Shown here: in pieces, positions 9,893 to 17,729 of the stretch
How the letters are laid out: each line of letters begins with the position of its first letter
Numbering within the stretch: the first letter of the stretch is position 1
Assembly: GCF_002742645.2 (NCBI RefSeq)
Contig: NZ_CP033875.1
Location: forward strand, 2,272,001 to 2,336,000
Length of the DNA stretch: 64,000 bases
Reading direction: 5' to 3'
Origin: Caulobacter sp. FWC26
GTDB lineage: Bacteria; Pseudomonadota; Alphaproteobacteria; Caulobacterales; Caulobacteraceae
The notes under the pieces: generated by a model
Databases searched by the model: none
Told to the model about the DNA's origin: nothing
Seen by the model: only the letters and a program-made list of their open reading frames with translations
Program-made: the position numbers and the translations under genes

Positions 9893-10354
9893 ATGCTGCA
9901 GCCCGGCGACAAGGCTCCCGATTTCGACCTGCCGACCGACACCGGTCGCGTCAGCCTGGCGGCGCTCAAGGGCAAGAATGTCGTCCTGTACTTCTACCCC
10001 AAGGACGATACCGCCGGCTGCACCTCCGAGGCGCTGCAGTTCTCGTCGGAAGTCGAAGAGTTCCAGAAGCTCGGCGCGGTGATCATCGGGGTCTCCAAGG
10101 ACAGCGCCGCCTCGCACGCCAAGTTCCGCGCCAAGCACGACCTGACTATCGAACTGGCGGCCGATCCGCTGGGTGACGTCGTTGAAGCCTATGGCGCCTG
10201 GGTCGAGAAAAGCATGTATGGCCGCAAGTACATGGGCATCGATCGGTCGACCTTCCTGATCGACCGCGAGGGCGTCATCCGTGAAATCTGGCGCAAGGTA
10301 AAGGTGCCGGGCCACATCAAGGCCGTGATGAACGCCGCCAAGGCCATCAAGTAG
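9893..10354 (+). CDS. bcp: Thioredoxin-fold peroxiredoxin, BCP/PrxQ type, one-cysteine
   Basis: Cytosolic thiol peroxidase of 153 residues reducing H2O2 and organic peroxides. The peroxidatic cysteine is C43 in FYPKDDTAGCTSEA. The usual resolving cysteine five residues later is Leu48, and no other cysteine exists in the protein, so catalysis must follow a 1-Cys route using an external thiol. DRSTFLIDREGVIREIW is the family C-terminal block. The ATG is preceded by AAGGAAG. It lies downstream of a palindromic repeat and appears to be a single-gene unit. Confidence 0.93.
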   Translation: MLQPGDKAPDFDLPTDTGRVSLAALKGKNVVLYFYPKDDTAGCTSEALQFSSEVEEFQKLGAVIIGVSKDSAASHAKFRAKHDLTIELAADPLGDVVEAYGAWVEKSMYGRKYMGIDRSTFLIDREGVIREIWRKVKVPGHIKAVMNAAKAIK

Positions 10355-10462
10355 AGCGCGCCTCCGCGCCCGACTCTCGCTCCAGTGTTGCGCGCACGCA
10401 TCGGCATGTGGCGTTTTGGCGCGGAACCACTCTTCTAGCGTGGCTGTTCTGGTTAGGAATCG

Positions 10463-10488
10463 TTAAGGCTTGAGGCGCAAGCTATAAT
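10463..10488 (+). promoter_or_regulatory. Candidate promoter for the M23 peptidase-bacA unit
   Basis: TTAAGG (10463-10468) and GCTATAAT (10481-10488), with 12 bp between, resemble the Caulobacter housekeeping promoter form (TTGAC-like, 10-14 bp, GCTA-N-A-A/T-C). A leader of roughly 90 bases would follow. The rest of the 232-bp gap after bcp shows nothing I can name. Confidence 0.45.
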
Positions 10489-10586
10489 TTTGCGACTCGC
10501 GCTCTCTTTGGGCGCGAACTGTCTTGCATGCGGCTGCTTTCTCATTGCATATCGCCGGGACCTGAAACGGGGGGTTTCCTGGGGCG

Positions 10587-11738
10587 ATGGCGATCAAACG
10601 CTTCAAGCGACTGCGGCAATCACTGGAAGCCCTGTTTCCTGAGAGGCACATCTACATCCGCTCCGGCGGCGAGATGCGCGGCTATGTGTTTTCCACCAAT
10701 AAGCAGCTGCTAGGAGCCGCCGGCGTCGCTGTCAGCGCGCTGTGGATGGGCGTTTGCACCGCCGCCATGATGGTCAACGCCCTGGCGGTCAGTTCGACCG
10801 ACCAGCAGGTCATCAGGCAAAAGGCCTATTACGAGCGGCTCAACGCCGACCGGCAGGCGCGCCTGAACAGCGCCGTGGCGCAACTGTCCGCCACGAACGG
10901 CTCGCTGGAAGATTTGGCTGCCTCGGTCGAGAAGCGTCACGCCGCCCTCGCCCTCCTGGTTTCCGATTTCAAGGGCGTCCCCGGCGCCGCGGAGGCTCTC
11001 ACGGTCGCCAAGCCGCGGCTGCTCGCCGCCAGCCCCGTACAACGGGTGCAGGCCACCCGGATGGATCAGGAGCGCCTGATCGACGCCGCCGAAAGCTTCG
11101 CCAAGAGCCGCGCCGAGCGTCTGCGCCTGGCCATGCGCATGGCCGGCCTGGACGCGGGCAACTACACCGGTCGCGGCGTGTCGCTGGGCGGTCCGCTGAT
11201 CGAGGCCAAGGACCCGCGCGCCCTCGCCGCCGTCCTGGACGTGGACGAGGAATTCGCCAGCCGCATCCAGCGCGCCGCCAACGACATGTCGGACATGCGG
11301 TCGTTGGGCGCGGCGGCCAAGAAGCTGCCGTTCTATCGTCCGACCAGCAATCCGGCCCTGTCGTCCAGCTACGGCGTCCGGTTCGATCCCTTCACCCGCC
11401 GGCCCGCCTTCCACTCGGGTCTCGATTTCCCGGGCGCTTTCTACACGCCGATCATGGCGACGGCGCCGGGCGTCGTGTCGTTCACCGGTGTCCGCTCCGG
11501 CTATGGCAACACCGTCGAGGTCGACCATGGCGGCGGATTCAAGACCCGCTACGCTCACTTGGCGACGATCGGGGTTCGTGTGGGCCAGCGCGTCGCCATC
11601 GGATCGCGCGTCGGGGGAATGGGCTCGACGGGCCGCTCCACAGGCCCTCACCTGCACTACGAAGTGTGGGTCAACGGCAAGGCGCAGAATCCCAACCGCT
11701 TCTTGAAGGCTGGTGAGTATGTTCAGCAAGCAAGCTAA
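10587..11738 (+). CDS. Membrane-anchored M23 (LytM) peptidase
   Basis: Bitopic inner-membrane protein of 383 residues with a periplasmic peptidoglycan endopeptidase domain. One transmembrane helix spans about residues 41-67, with a predicted coiled coil at about 75-128. The M23 domain runs from about 255 to 375. Likely zinc ligands are H276 and D280 (HSGLDFPG) and H357 (GPHLHYEVW); H324 (RYAHL) and H355 are catalytic histidines. The metal site is intact, so it should be active rather than an amidase activator. Its 3' end overlaps bacA, matching the bactofilin-partnered M23 peptidases (LmdC/Ldp type) of stalked alphaproteobacteria. Confidence 0.93.
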   Translation: MAIKRFKRLRQSLEALFPERHIYIRSGGEMRGYVFSTNKQLLGAAGVAVSALWMGVCTAAMMVNALAVSSTDQQVIRQKAYYERLNADRQARLNSAVAQLSATNGSLEDLAASVEKRHAALALLVSDFKGVPGAAEALTVAKPRLLAASPVQRVQATRMDQERLIDAAESFAKSRAERLRLAMRMAGLDAGNYTGRGVSLGGPLIEAKDPRALAAVLDVDEEFASRIQRAANDMSDMRSLGAAAKKLPFYRPTSNPALSSSYGVRFDPFTRRPAFHSGLDFPGAFYTPIMATAPGVVSFTGVRSGYGNTVEVDHGGGFKTRYAHLATIGVRVGQRVAIGSRVGGMGSTGRSTGPHLHYEVWVNGKAQNPNRFLKAGEYVQQAS

Positions 11739-12204
11739 ATCGAACAAGACCCCGGCTCGGATCGAGCCGCTGCCCGCGCCGATGGCCGCCGCGCCGGCCG
11801 AAGCCGCGCGCCGGGCGCCGCCCAAGGTGGCCTCGCTGCTTTCGGCCGACCTGACGATCGAGGGAAGCGTCACCGGCGAGGGCGAGCTGCAGATCGACGG
11901 CGTGGTCAAGGGTGATGTCCGCGTTGGCCGCCTCACCGTCGGCGAGACCGGCCATGTCGAAGGCTCGGTTTACGCCGAGGCTGTCGAGGTTCGCGGTCGC
12001 GTGGTTGGTGCGATCACGTCCAAGCAGGTGCGCCTGTACGGAACCTCGTACGTGGATGGCGATATCACCCACGAGCAACTCGCCATGGAAACGGGCGCTT
12101 TCTTCCAGGGACGCAGCCTGAAGTTCCAGCGCCCGGCGGCTGCGCCGGCCCCGGCCCCCGCGCCGCATCCGGAACAGCTGGCCATCGCCAAGGCTCCGGC
12201 CTGA
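11719..12204 (+). CDS. bacA: Bactofilin BacA
   Basis: Bactofilin cytoskeletal protein of 161 residues. The central beta-helical domain (about 40-140) has repeated SVTGEGELQIDGVVKGD-like turns, flanked by Ala/Pro-rich disordered tails. In Caulobacter crescentus, BacA forms membrane-bound sheets at the stalked pole and recruits PbpC. The ATG at 11719 follows GAAGG at good spacing and lies within the last codons of the peptidase gene (20-bp overlap), suggesting coupled expression. A GTG at 11713 is too close to the ribosome site. The N-terminal MFSKQAK segment probably binds the membrane. Confidence 0.95.
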   Translation: MFSKQAKSNKTPARIEPLPAPMAAAPAEAARRAPPKVASLLSADLTIEGSVTGEGELQIDGVVKGDVRVGRLTVGETGHVEGSVYAEAVEVRGRVVGAITSKQVRLYGTSYVDGDITHEQLAMETGAFFQGRSLKFQRPAAAPAPAPAPHPEQLAIAKAPA

Positions 12205-12224
12205 CGCGGATCGCGCTGAAGACC

Positions 12225-12262
12225 AAAACGCCCCGGAGCGGTCCTCCGGGGCGTTTTCTTTT
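12225..12262. terminator. Bidirectional terminator between bacA and prfB
   Basis: A 14-bp perfect stem (AAAACGCCCCGGAG at 12225-12238 with its complement at 12244-12257), flanked by A and T runs. It works for both converging genes. Confidence 0.95.
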
Positions 12263-12267
12263 TCGCT

Positions 12268-13393
12268 TTACGCGGCCTCGCCGCCGTCGCGGGTGTGACC
12301 CACGCGTTGGGCCAGGGACGCGGCCATGAAGGCGTCGAGGTCGCCGTCCAGGACCCCTTGGGTGTCGGAGGTCTCGACGTTGGTCCGCAGGTCCTTGACC
12401 ATCTGATAGGGCTGCAGGACATAGCTGCGGATCTGATGACCCCAGCCGATGTCGGTCTTGGTGTCCTCCAGCGCCTGCTGCGCGGCTTCGCGTTTTTGAA
12501 GCTCGGCCTCATAGAGGCGCGCACGCAGCATCTTCCAGGCCTCTTCGCGGTTCTGGTGCTGCGAACGGCCTGCCTGGCAGGCTACGGCGATACCGGTCGG
12601 AATGTGCGTCAGACGCACCGCCGAGTCCGTCTTGTTGATGTGCTGTCCACCGGCGCCGGACGCACGGTAGGTATCAGTGCGCACGTCTGAAGGATTGATC
12701 TCGATCTCGATATTGTCATCGACCACCGGATAAACCCAGGCCGAGGCGAACGAGGTGTGACGGCGCGCGCTGCTGTCATAAGGACTGATGCGCACCAGAC
12801 GGTGGACGCCGGCTTCGGTCTTCAACCAGCCATAGGCGTTAGGCCCCTTGACCAGCAGGGTCGCGGACTTGATGCCGGCCTGATCGCCGTCAGTCTCTTC
12901 GATCAGCTCGGTGGTCATGCCGTGGGCGTTGGCCCAACGGGTGTACATGCGCAAAAGGATACCGGCCCAGTCGCAGGACTCGGTGCCGCCGGCCCCGGAG
13001 TTGATTTCGACATAGCAGTCGTTGCCGTCAGCCTCGCCCGACAGCAGCGCCTCGAGCTCGGCGCGACCAGCGCGCTCCTTCAGCGACTTCAGCTGGGCGC
13101 GAGCGTCGTTGAGCGAGTCTTCATCGGACTCCATCTCGGCCAGCTCGGCGTATTCGAGGGCGTCCTTGAGGTCGCGCTCGATCGACTGCACGGCCTCGAC
13201 CTTGGCGGCGAGGTTCGCGCGCTCGCGCGAGACCGCTTGGGCTTCCGACGGGCGGTCCCAAAGCGTGGGGTCCTCGACCCGGGCGTTCAGCTCATCGAGC
13301 TTGCGGAGAGCGACGTCCCAGTCAAAGACGCCTCCTGAGCAGTCCCACGGACTGCTCGATGTCGGCCGCAGCGGCCTCGACATCCGGTCGCAT
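12268..13393 (-). CDS. prfB: Peptide chain release factor 2 with programmed +1 frameshift
   Basis: RF2 terminates at UGA and UAA codons. Translation starts at the ATG at 13393 ([15 protein letters not shown]), reads 23 codons to CTT, meets an in-frame TGA at 13322-13324, then shifts +1 to GAC and continues to 12268, giving 374 residues. The shift site has AGGAGG (13331-13336) three bases before CTT-TGA-C, the same layout as E. coli prfB. The GGQ motif is in [15 protein letters not shown]. The stop-codon tripeptide reads SPY rather than SPF, which I recall from other alphaproteobacteria. The continuous frame alone would misleadingly start inside the gene. Confidence 0.95.
13321..13336 (-). promoter_or_regulatory. 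RF2 recoding site (internal Shine-Dalgarno plus CTT TGA C)
   Basis: On the minus strand AGGAGG, a three-base spacer, then CTT TGA C. When RF2 is scarce the ribosome pauses at the TGA and slips +1, so RF2 controls its own synthesis. Spacing and slippery codon match the conserved bacterial site. Confidence 0.95.
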
Positions 13394-13461
13394 CACGTAA
13401 CTCCGTGACAGTGTTGAAGGGCGCGGGGAATAACGCGCGTCGCTTCCCCGCGCAATGGAGG

Positions 13462-15831
13462 TCAGTAGAGCCCGCTCAGCGGATCCACCTTTTGTGTGGG
13501 CTTGCCAGGTTGCGCCGGCGGCGGCGCGACGGGCGGCAAGCCTGGCGGGAGTTCCTGATAAGGGATCGGTCCACCGGTCGGCGCGACCTCGACCTTGGGC
13601 TCGGTGCCCGGCCGGAAGGCCTCGCGCACGCCGCGCACCATGGCGAACTTGGCGTTCTTCGGCGGCTTGAAGTCGACCACCGGCTGGCCTTCCAGCGCGA
13701 CCTTCATGAAATCCATGAACATCGGCACCGGGCCTGTAGCGCCGGTCTCGCCCTCGCCAAGCGAACGGTTGTCGTCAAAGCCGATGAACACCCCGACGAT
13801 CAAGTTGGGCGAGTAACCGACGAACCAGGCGCTGCGATACTCATTGGTCGTGCCGGTCTTGCCAGCCAGCGGCCGCCCTAGAGAACTGACGGCGGCGGCG
13901 GTGCCGCGCTGGACGACGCCCTGCAGCATGGAGGTGATCTGGTAGGCCGTGACGGGGTCCATGACCTGCTCGCCGGGCGCGGGGAAGCGCGGGCTCTCGT
14001 CGCCGTTGAAGCCCGCGTCGCACCGCTCGCAGTCACGCTTGTCGGCGCGGAAGATCACCTTCCCCTCGCGATCCTGCACCAACTCGATCAGGTGCGGCTC
14101 GATGCGACGCCCGCCATTGACGAACGGCGCATAGGCCGCCGTCAGCTTGAAGGGCGTTGTCTCCCCAGCGCCCAGGGCCATGGCGAGCACCGGGTCCATG
14201 TCGCGGACCACGCCCGCGCGCTTGGCGAAATCGACGATCTTCTTCATGCCGACGCCCTGAGCCAGGCGCACGGTCATGGCGTTGATCGACTGCTCCAGAC
14301 CCTTGCGCAGCGGCTGCGCGCCATAGAACTCCTTGTGATAGTTCTCGGGGCTCCACTCCTCGCCGTTCGCGCCCTTGAAGGTGATGGCGCTGTCGACGAT
14401 CACGCTGGCGGGCGTGTAGCCGTTCTCCAGCGCTGCGGCGTAGACGAAGGGCTTGAACGACGAGCCGGGCTGGCGCATCGCCTGGGTGGCGCGGTTGAAG
14501 TTGGATAGCGAGTAGCTGTAGCCGCCGACCAGCGCCACGACTCGTCCCGTATAGGGCTCCATCGCCACGAGAGCGCCATTGACCGCCGGGATCTGGCGCA
14601 GACGGTAGCCGCCGGCGTCCGTCTTCTCGACAAAGACCAGGTCTCCCGCCTTCAGGCCCTTGCCCGCCTTGGCCCAGGCCAAGTCCTCGCTGACGATCTG
14701 GCCTTCGCCCTCCTTCTTGACGAGCCGGACGCGGCCGTCGTTGGACGTCACCAGCGCCGCGCGCCACTTCGACCGCTCGGAGGGCGCGGCCTTGGCCAAC
14801 GCCGTCTTTTCCCAATTGAGTTCGTCGGGTTGGACATGGCCCCAGGCGCCGCGCCAGCCGTGGCGACGGTCATACTTTTCCAGCCCGTCCATCAGCGCCA
14901 CCCGCGCCGCGCTTTGCAGGCGCGGATCCAGGGTCGTGCGCATGTAGTAGCCGCCTTCGTTCAGGCGAGGGCCAAGGGTCGCCATCCCCCGCTGGCGGAC
15001 TTCCTCGACGAAGTAGTCTGCGTCGCGATAGGCGGCGCGCTTGGGCGCGGCTTGCACGGCCAAAGGTTCGGCCATGGCCTTCTGGGCGTCGGCTTTCGAG
15101 ACCCAGCCCTGTTCGGCCATCTGCCCCAGCACCCAGTTGCGGCGGCCGATCGCCTTCGCTCGGTTCCGGATCGGATGGTAGTTGTCCGGCCCCTTGGGCA
15201 GCGAGGCGAGGTAGGCGCATTCGGCCAGGGTCAGGTCCGGCAGGGATTTGCCGAAGTAGTTGTAGGCCGCAGCCCCGACGCCGAACGAGCGGTAACCCAG
15301 CCAGATTTCGTTCAAGTAGAGCTCAAGGATCTGCTGCTTGGTCAGCGACTGCTCCAGGCGATGAGCCAGGATGGCTTCCTTGAACTTGCGCCCGACGGTT
15401 GCGTCCGAGGTCAGCAGGACGTTCTTGGCCACCTGCTGGGTGATCGTCGAGCCCCCCTCGAGGCGACGCCCGCGCACCGCATTGCCAATATTCTTGACCA
15501 TGGCCCGCGAGAGCCCGCCAACATCCACGCCGCCGTGCTGGAAGAAGTTACGATCCTCAGCCGCCAGGAAGGCCTGCGCCAGCTGAGGCGGGATCTGATC
15601 ATAGGGGATGAAGATCCGGCGCTCTTTCGAATACTCGCCGATCAGGGTGCCGTCCCAGGCATACACACGCGTCGCGGTCGGCGGACGATAGTCCTGCAGT
15701 TCACCCGCGTCGGGCATGTCGTGGAACAGCCAGGCGGCATAGATCGCGATCGCGAAGCCCGCGACGGCGATAGCCGAAAGCACCGCCACGCCCGCGATGG
15801 CCATCCATCGTTCGGTGGGTTTCAGATCCAC
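13462..15831 (-). CDS. Penicillin-binding protein 1A (bifunctional)
   Basis: Class A PBP of 789 residues that polymerises and cross-links peptidoglycan. The N-terminal membrane anchor is at about 12-36. The GT51 glycosyltransferase domain includes AAEDRNFFQHGG, GGSTITQQVAKN and KFKEAILA. An OB-like insert lies in the middle. The transpeptidase domain has SSFKPF (Ser nucleophile), SIN (EQSINAM) and KTGTTNE. A Pro-rich tail ends the protein. I chose GTG at 15831 because GGAGG lies four bases upstream; the frame is open 14 codons further. The next gene upstream is the amidase, on the same strand, 160 bp away. Confidence 0.94.
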   Translation of the reverse strand: MDLKPTERWMAIAGVAVLSAIAVAGFAIAIYAAWLFHDMPDAGELQDYRPPTATRVYAWDGTLIGEYSKERRIFIPYDQIPPQLAQAFLAAEDRNFFQHGGVDVGGLSRAMVKNIGNAVRGRRLEGGSTITQQVAKNVLLTSDATVGRKFKEAILAHRLEQSLTKQQILELYLNEIWLGYRSFGVGAAAYNYFGKSLPDLTLAECAYLASLPKGPDNYHPIRNRAKAIGRRNWVLGQMAEQGWVSKADAQKAMAEPLAVQAAPKRAAYRDADYFVEEVRQRGMATLGPRLNEGGYYMRTTLDPRLQSAARVALMDGLEKYDRRHGWRGAWGHVQPDELNWEKTALAKAAPSERSKWRAALVTSNDGRVRLVKKEGEGQIVSEDLAWAKAGKGLKAGDLVFVEKTDAGGYRLRQIPAVNGALVAMEPYTGRVVALVGGYSYSLSNFNRATQAMRQPGSSFKPFVYAAALENGYTPASVIVDSAITFKGANGEEWSPENYHKEFYGAQPLRKGLEQSINAMTVRLAQGVGMKKIVDFAKRAGVVRDMDPVLAMALGAGETTPFKLTAAYAPFVNGGRRIEPHLIELVQDREGKVIFRADKRDCERCDAGFNGDESPRFPAPGEQVMDPVTAYQITSMLQGVVQRGTAAAVSSLGRPLAGKTGTTNEYRSAWFVGYSPNLIVGVFIGFDDNRSLGEGETGATGPVPMFMDFMKVALEGQPVVDFKPPKNAKFAMVRGVREAFRPGTEPKVEVAPTGGPIPYQELPPGLPPVAPPPAQPGKPTQKVDPLSGLY

Positions 15832-15897
15832 GCGACCTCCGTCGAGCGGGCCCCCTCGCCCGCCGTACACCATTCACTAGATCGCTTGGCCCGGAAC

Positions 15898-15914
15898 CGT
15901 AAGCGGTTTCGCGG
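15898..15914 (-). repeat. 17-mer shared with the trpE-trpG intergenic region
   Basis: The minus strand reads CCGCGAAACCGCTTACG, identical to 39454-39470. Nearby, 15955-15996 reads like a degenerate inverted relative (AGAGCGCGATGGCTGAAAGG onward). It looks like a fragment of a dispersed intergenic repeat family in the 160-bp gap between the amidase and PBP1A genes. Confidence 0.5.
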
Positions 15915-15991
15915 TCGCACCCCAGCCATAGAGGCGCGAACGATCTTCCCTGTGATTAGAGCGCGATGGCTGAAAGGGGAAGCGCGGTCGC

Positions 15992-17179
15992 TTACGACTT
16001 GCGCAGGCCCGAGGAGAAATAGGCCTCGATGGAGTCCGCCACCGCGTCGACCAGGCGCGCACGGCTGGCTTTGGCCGATAGGAACGCTTCGTCCTCGGGA
16101 TTGGTGATGAAGCCCATTTCGAGAAGCACCGCCGGCACGTCGGGCGCCAGCAGCACAATAAATCCGGCGTCCCGGTGGCTGCGACGCAGCAGAGGCGTCT
16201 CCTCGCCCACGTTCGCCAGAAGCAGTTGCGCGAAGGCGGCCGAGCGGTTCTTGGTCGCCCGTTGCGACAGGTCGAGCAGGATTTGGCTGACCGCGCGGTC
16301 ACGGCCTGGCAGATTGGCCTTCATCAGCCAATCGTCCTTCTCGAGGACGCGGCCGACGCGATCGGCGCCCTTCTCAGAGAGGGTATAGACCGAAGCGCCG
16401 CGCGTCGTGGCGTCCGGCCCCGAGTCAGCATGTAGGGAGATGAAGAGATCGGCGTCCGCCCGGCGGGCGATCTGCACGCGCGATTCGAGCGGGACGAAAG
16501 TGTCGGTCTCGCGCGTCAGCACCACCTGGAAGCGGCCGGTGCGTTCGAGACGCTCTTTCAGCGCCTTGGCGGCGGCCAAGGTGACTTCCTTCTCGTGGAT
16601 ATTGGCGCCCAACGCGCCGGAGTCCTTGCCGCCATGGCCGGCGTCGATGACGACCACCTTCTTGAGACGAAGCGGCGGGGCCTTGGCCGGCGTTTCCGTC
16701 AGGCTGAGACGCGGCGCCGGTGCGACGGCGACGGCGTCCACGGCTTTGAGGTCGATGACATAGCGATAGGCCGTCGCGCCGTCGCCGGGCGGCAGCAGAA
16801 ACCGTCGACGGACCTCCGCCTTGCCGGCGAGATCCAGCCGCAAGCGTGCGCCGCCGGCCGCCTCGTCGATCAGCCAGCGCTTGACCAGCCCTTGGCCGGC
16901 CCCTTGCAGCTCGCCTGAAACCATGACGTTCGGCAGCCCGATGACGAGGCGCTGGTCGGCCATGCCGTCGGCGATGAGCTTGCCGGCGGCGGCGCGATCC
17001 AGATCGATCACCACGCGGGTTTCCTGGCGATCCCCACCGAAGCGAACCTTCTGGACGCCGGCCGGCGGTGCGGAGCCGTTCGCGGTGGCGACAGCCACGC
17101 CGGCGACGGTCAAACCGCCGACGATCAGGATCGCCCTGACCCAGCCCATACGAGCGAAACTGATGAGACTCCTACGCAT
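15992..17179 (-). CDS. amiC: N-acetylmuramoyl-L-alanine amidase with AMIN domain (AmiC-like)
   Basis: Periplasmic zinc amidase that cleaves the stem peptide from MurNAc during cell separation. The 395 residues comprise a signal/anchor segment (about 10-33), an AMIN peptidoglycan-binding domain (about 42-140), a linker, and an Amidase_3 domain from about 172. Zinc ligands lie in VVIDAGHGGKDSGA (His), ANIHEKEV (Glu) and FISLHADSG (His). The catalytic Glu is in VLLEMGFITNPEDE. All are intact. It is followed on the same strand by PBP1A, so synthesis and hydrolysis of the wall are linked here. The ATG at 17179 gives a plausible signal peptide. Confidence 0.94.
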   Translation of the reverse strand: MRRSLISFARMGWVRAILIVGGLTVAGVAVATANGSAPPAGVQKVRFGGDRQETRVVIDLDRAAAGKLIADGMADQRLVIGLPNVMVSGELQGAGQGLVKRWLIDEAAGGARLRLDLAGKAEVRRRFLLPPGDGATAYRYVIDLKAVDAVAVAPAPRLSLTETPAKAPPLRLKKVVVIDAGHGGKDSGALGANIHEKEVTLAAAKALKERLERTGRFQVVLTRETDTFVPLESRVQIARRADADLFISLHADSGPDATTRGASVYTLSEKGADRVGRVLEKDDWLMKANLPGRDRAVSQILLDLSQRATKNRSAAFAQLLLANVGEETPLLRRSHRDAGFIVLLAPDVPAVLLEMGFITNPEDEAFLSAKASRARLVDAVADSIEAYFSSGLRKS

Positions 17180-17729
17180 TTCCGCTCGCGATACCCGGAA
17201 CTGGTGAATTGGCCGTCAATATCGTTCAGGCGCGGTAGCGAAAGGGTTAAGTCGGGATCGCCTCGCGAAACCTTTTCTTTTGCGCGCCAATGTGGCTACA
17301 GTCCCGCCGCGCGCGAATTCCGTGATCGTCACGATTTTGCGTGAGCCGCTCAGGCGTCGAATGTGGCCTAGACCCACTTTCGTCGCGGGGGCGGCAGACT
17401 AGATAGTGTTCGAGACGTGGTCGACCTGACGGGCAAGACGCCTGCCGAGACATCACGCCGCGGGGCCCGCGTCGGGCTCAAACGCCCTCCGGCGACGACG
17501 CGCCATCCGATCCGCGCCACTATTGGCGCGACAGGCAAAACACTCCAATCCGCGCTTTGCTGCGCGGTTAGGGAAAAACGAAACCGCATGGGCTGCGCCG
17601 CACCCGTCCGCCACTGGCATCCGACCTCTCGCACCCGCGCTGGCGGAGCGACGGACGGCGACGCGCGCGCCCCTCATTCATATCGGCGACGGGACCTTGC
17701 GTCCGATGCGCGCCGTGGAGACTTCCTTT
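17180..17729. other. 550-bp region between divergent amidase and rne genes, probable long rne leader
   Basis: No convincing gene. The rne frame is open without stop from 17523, but conserved RNase E sequence starts only at 17730. A short stem GCGGTT/AACCGC lies at about 17561-17589. RNase E genes are often autoregulated through a long 5' UTR, so a long structured leader is plausible, but I cannot identify a specific element. The amidase promoter must lie on the left side. Confidence 0.5.
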
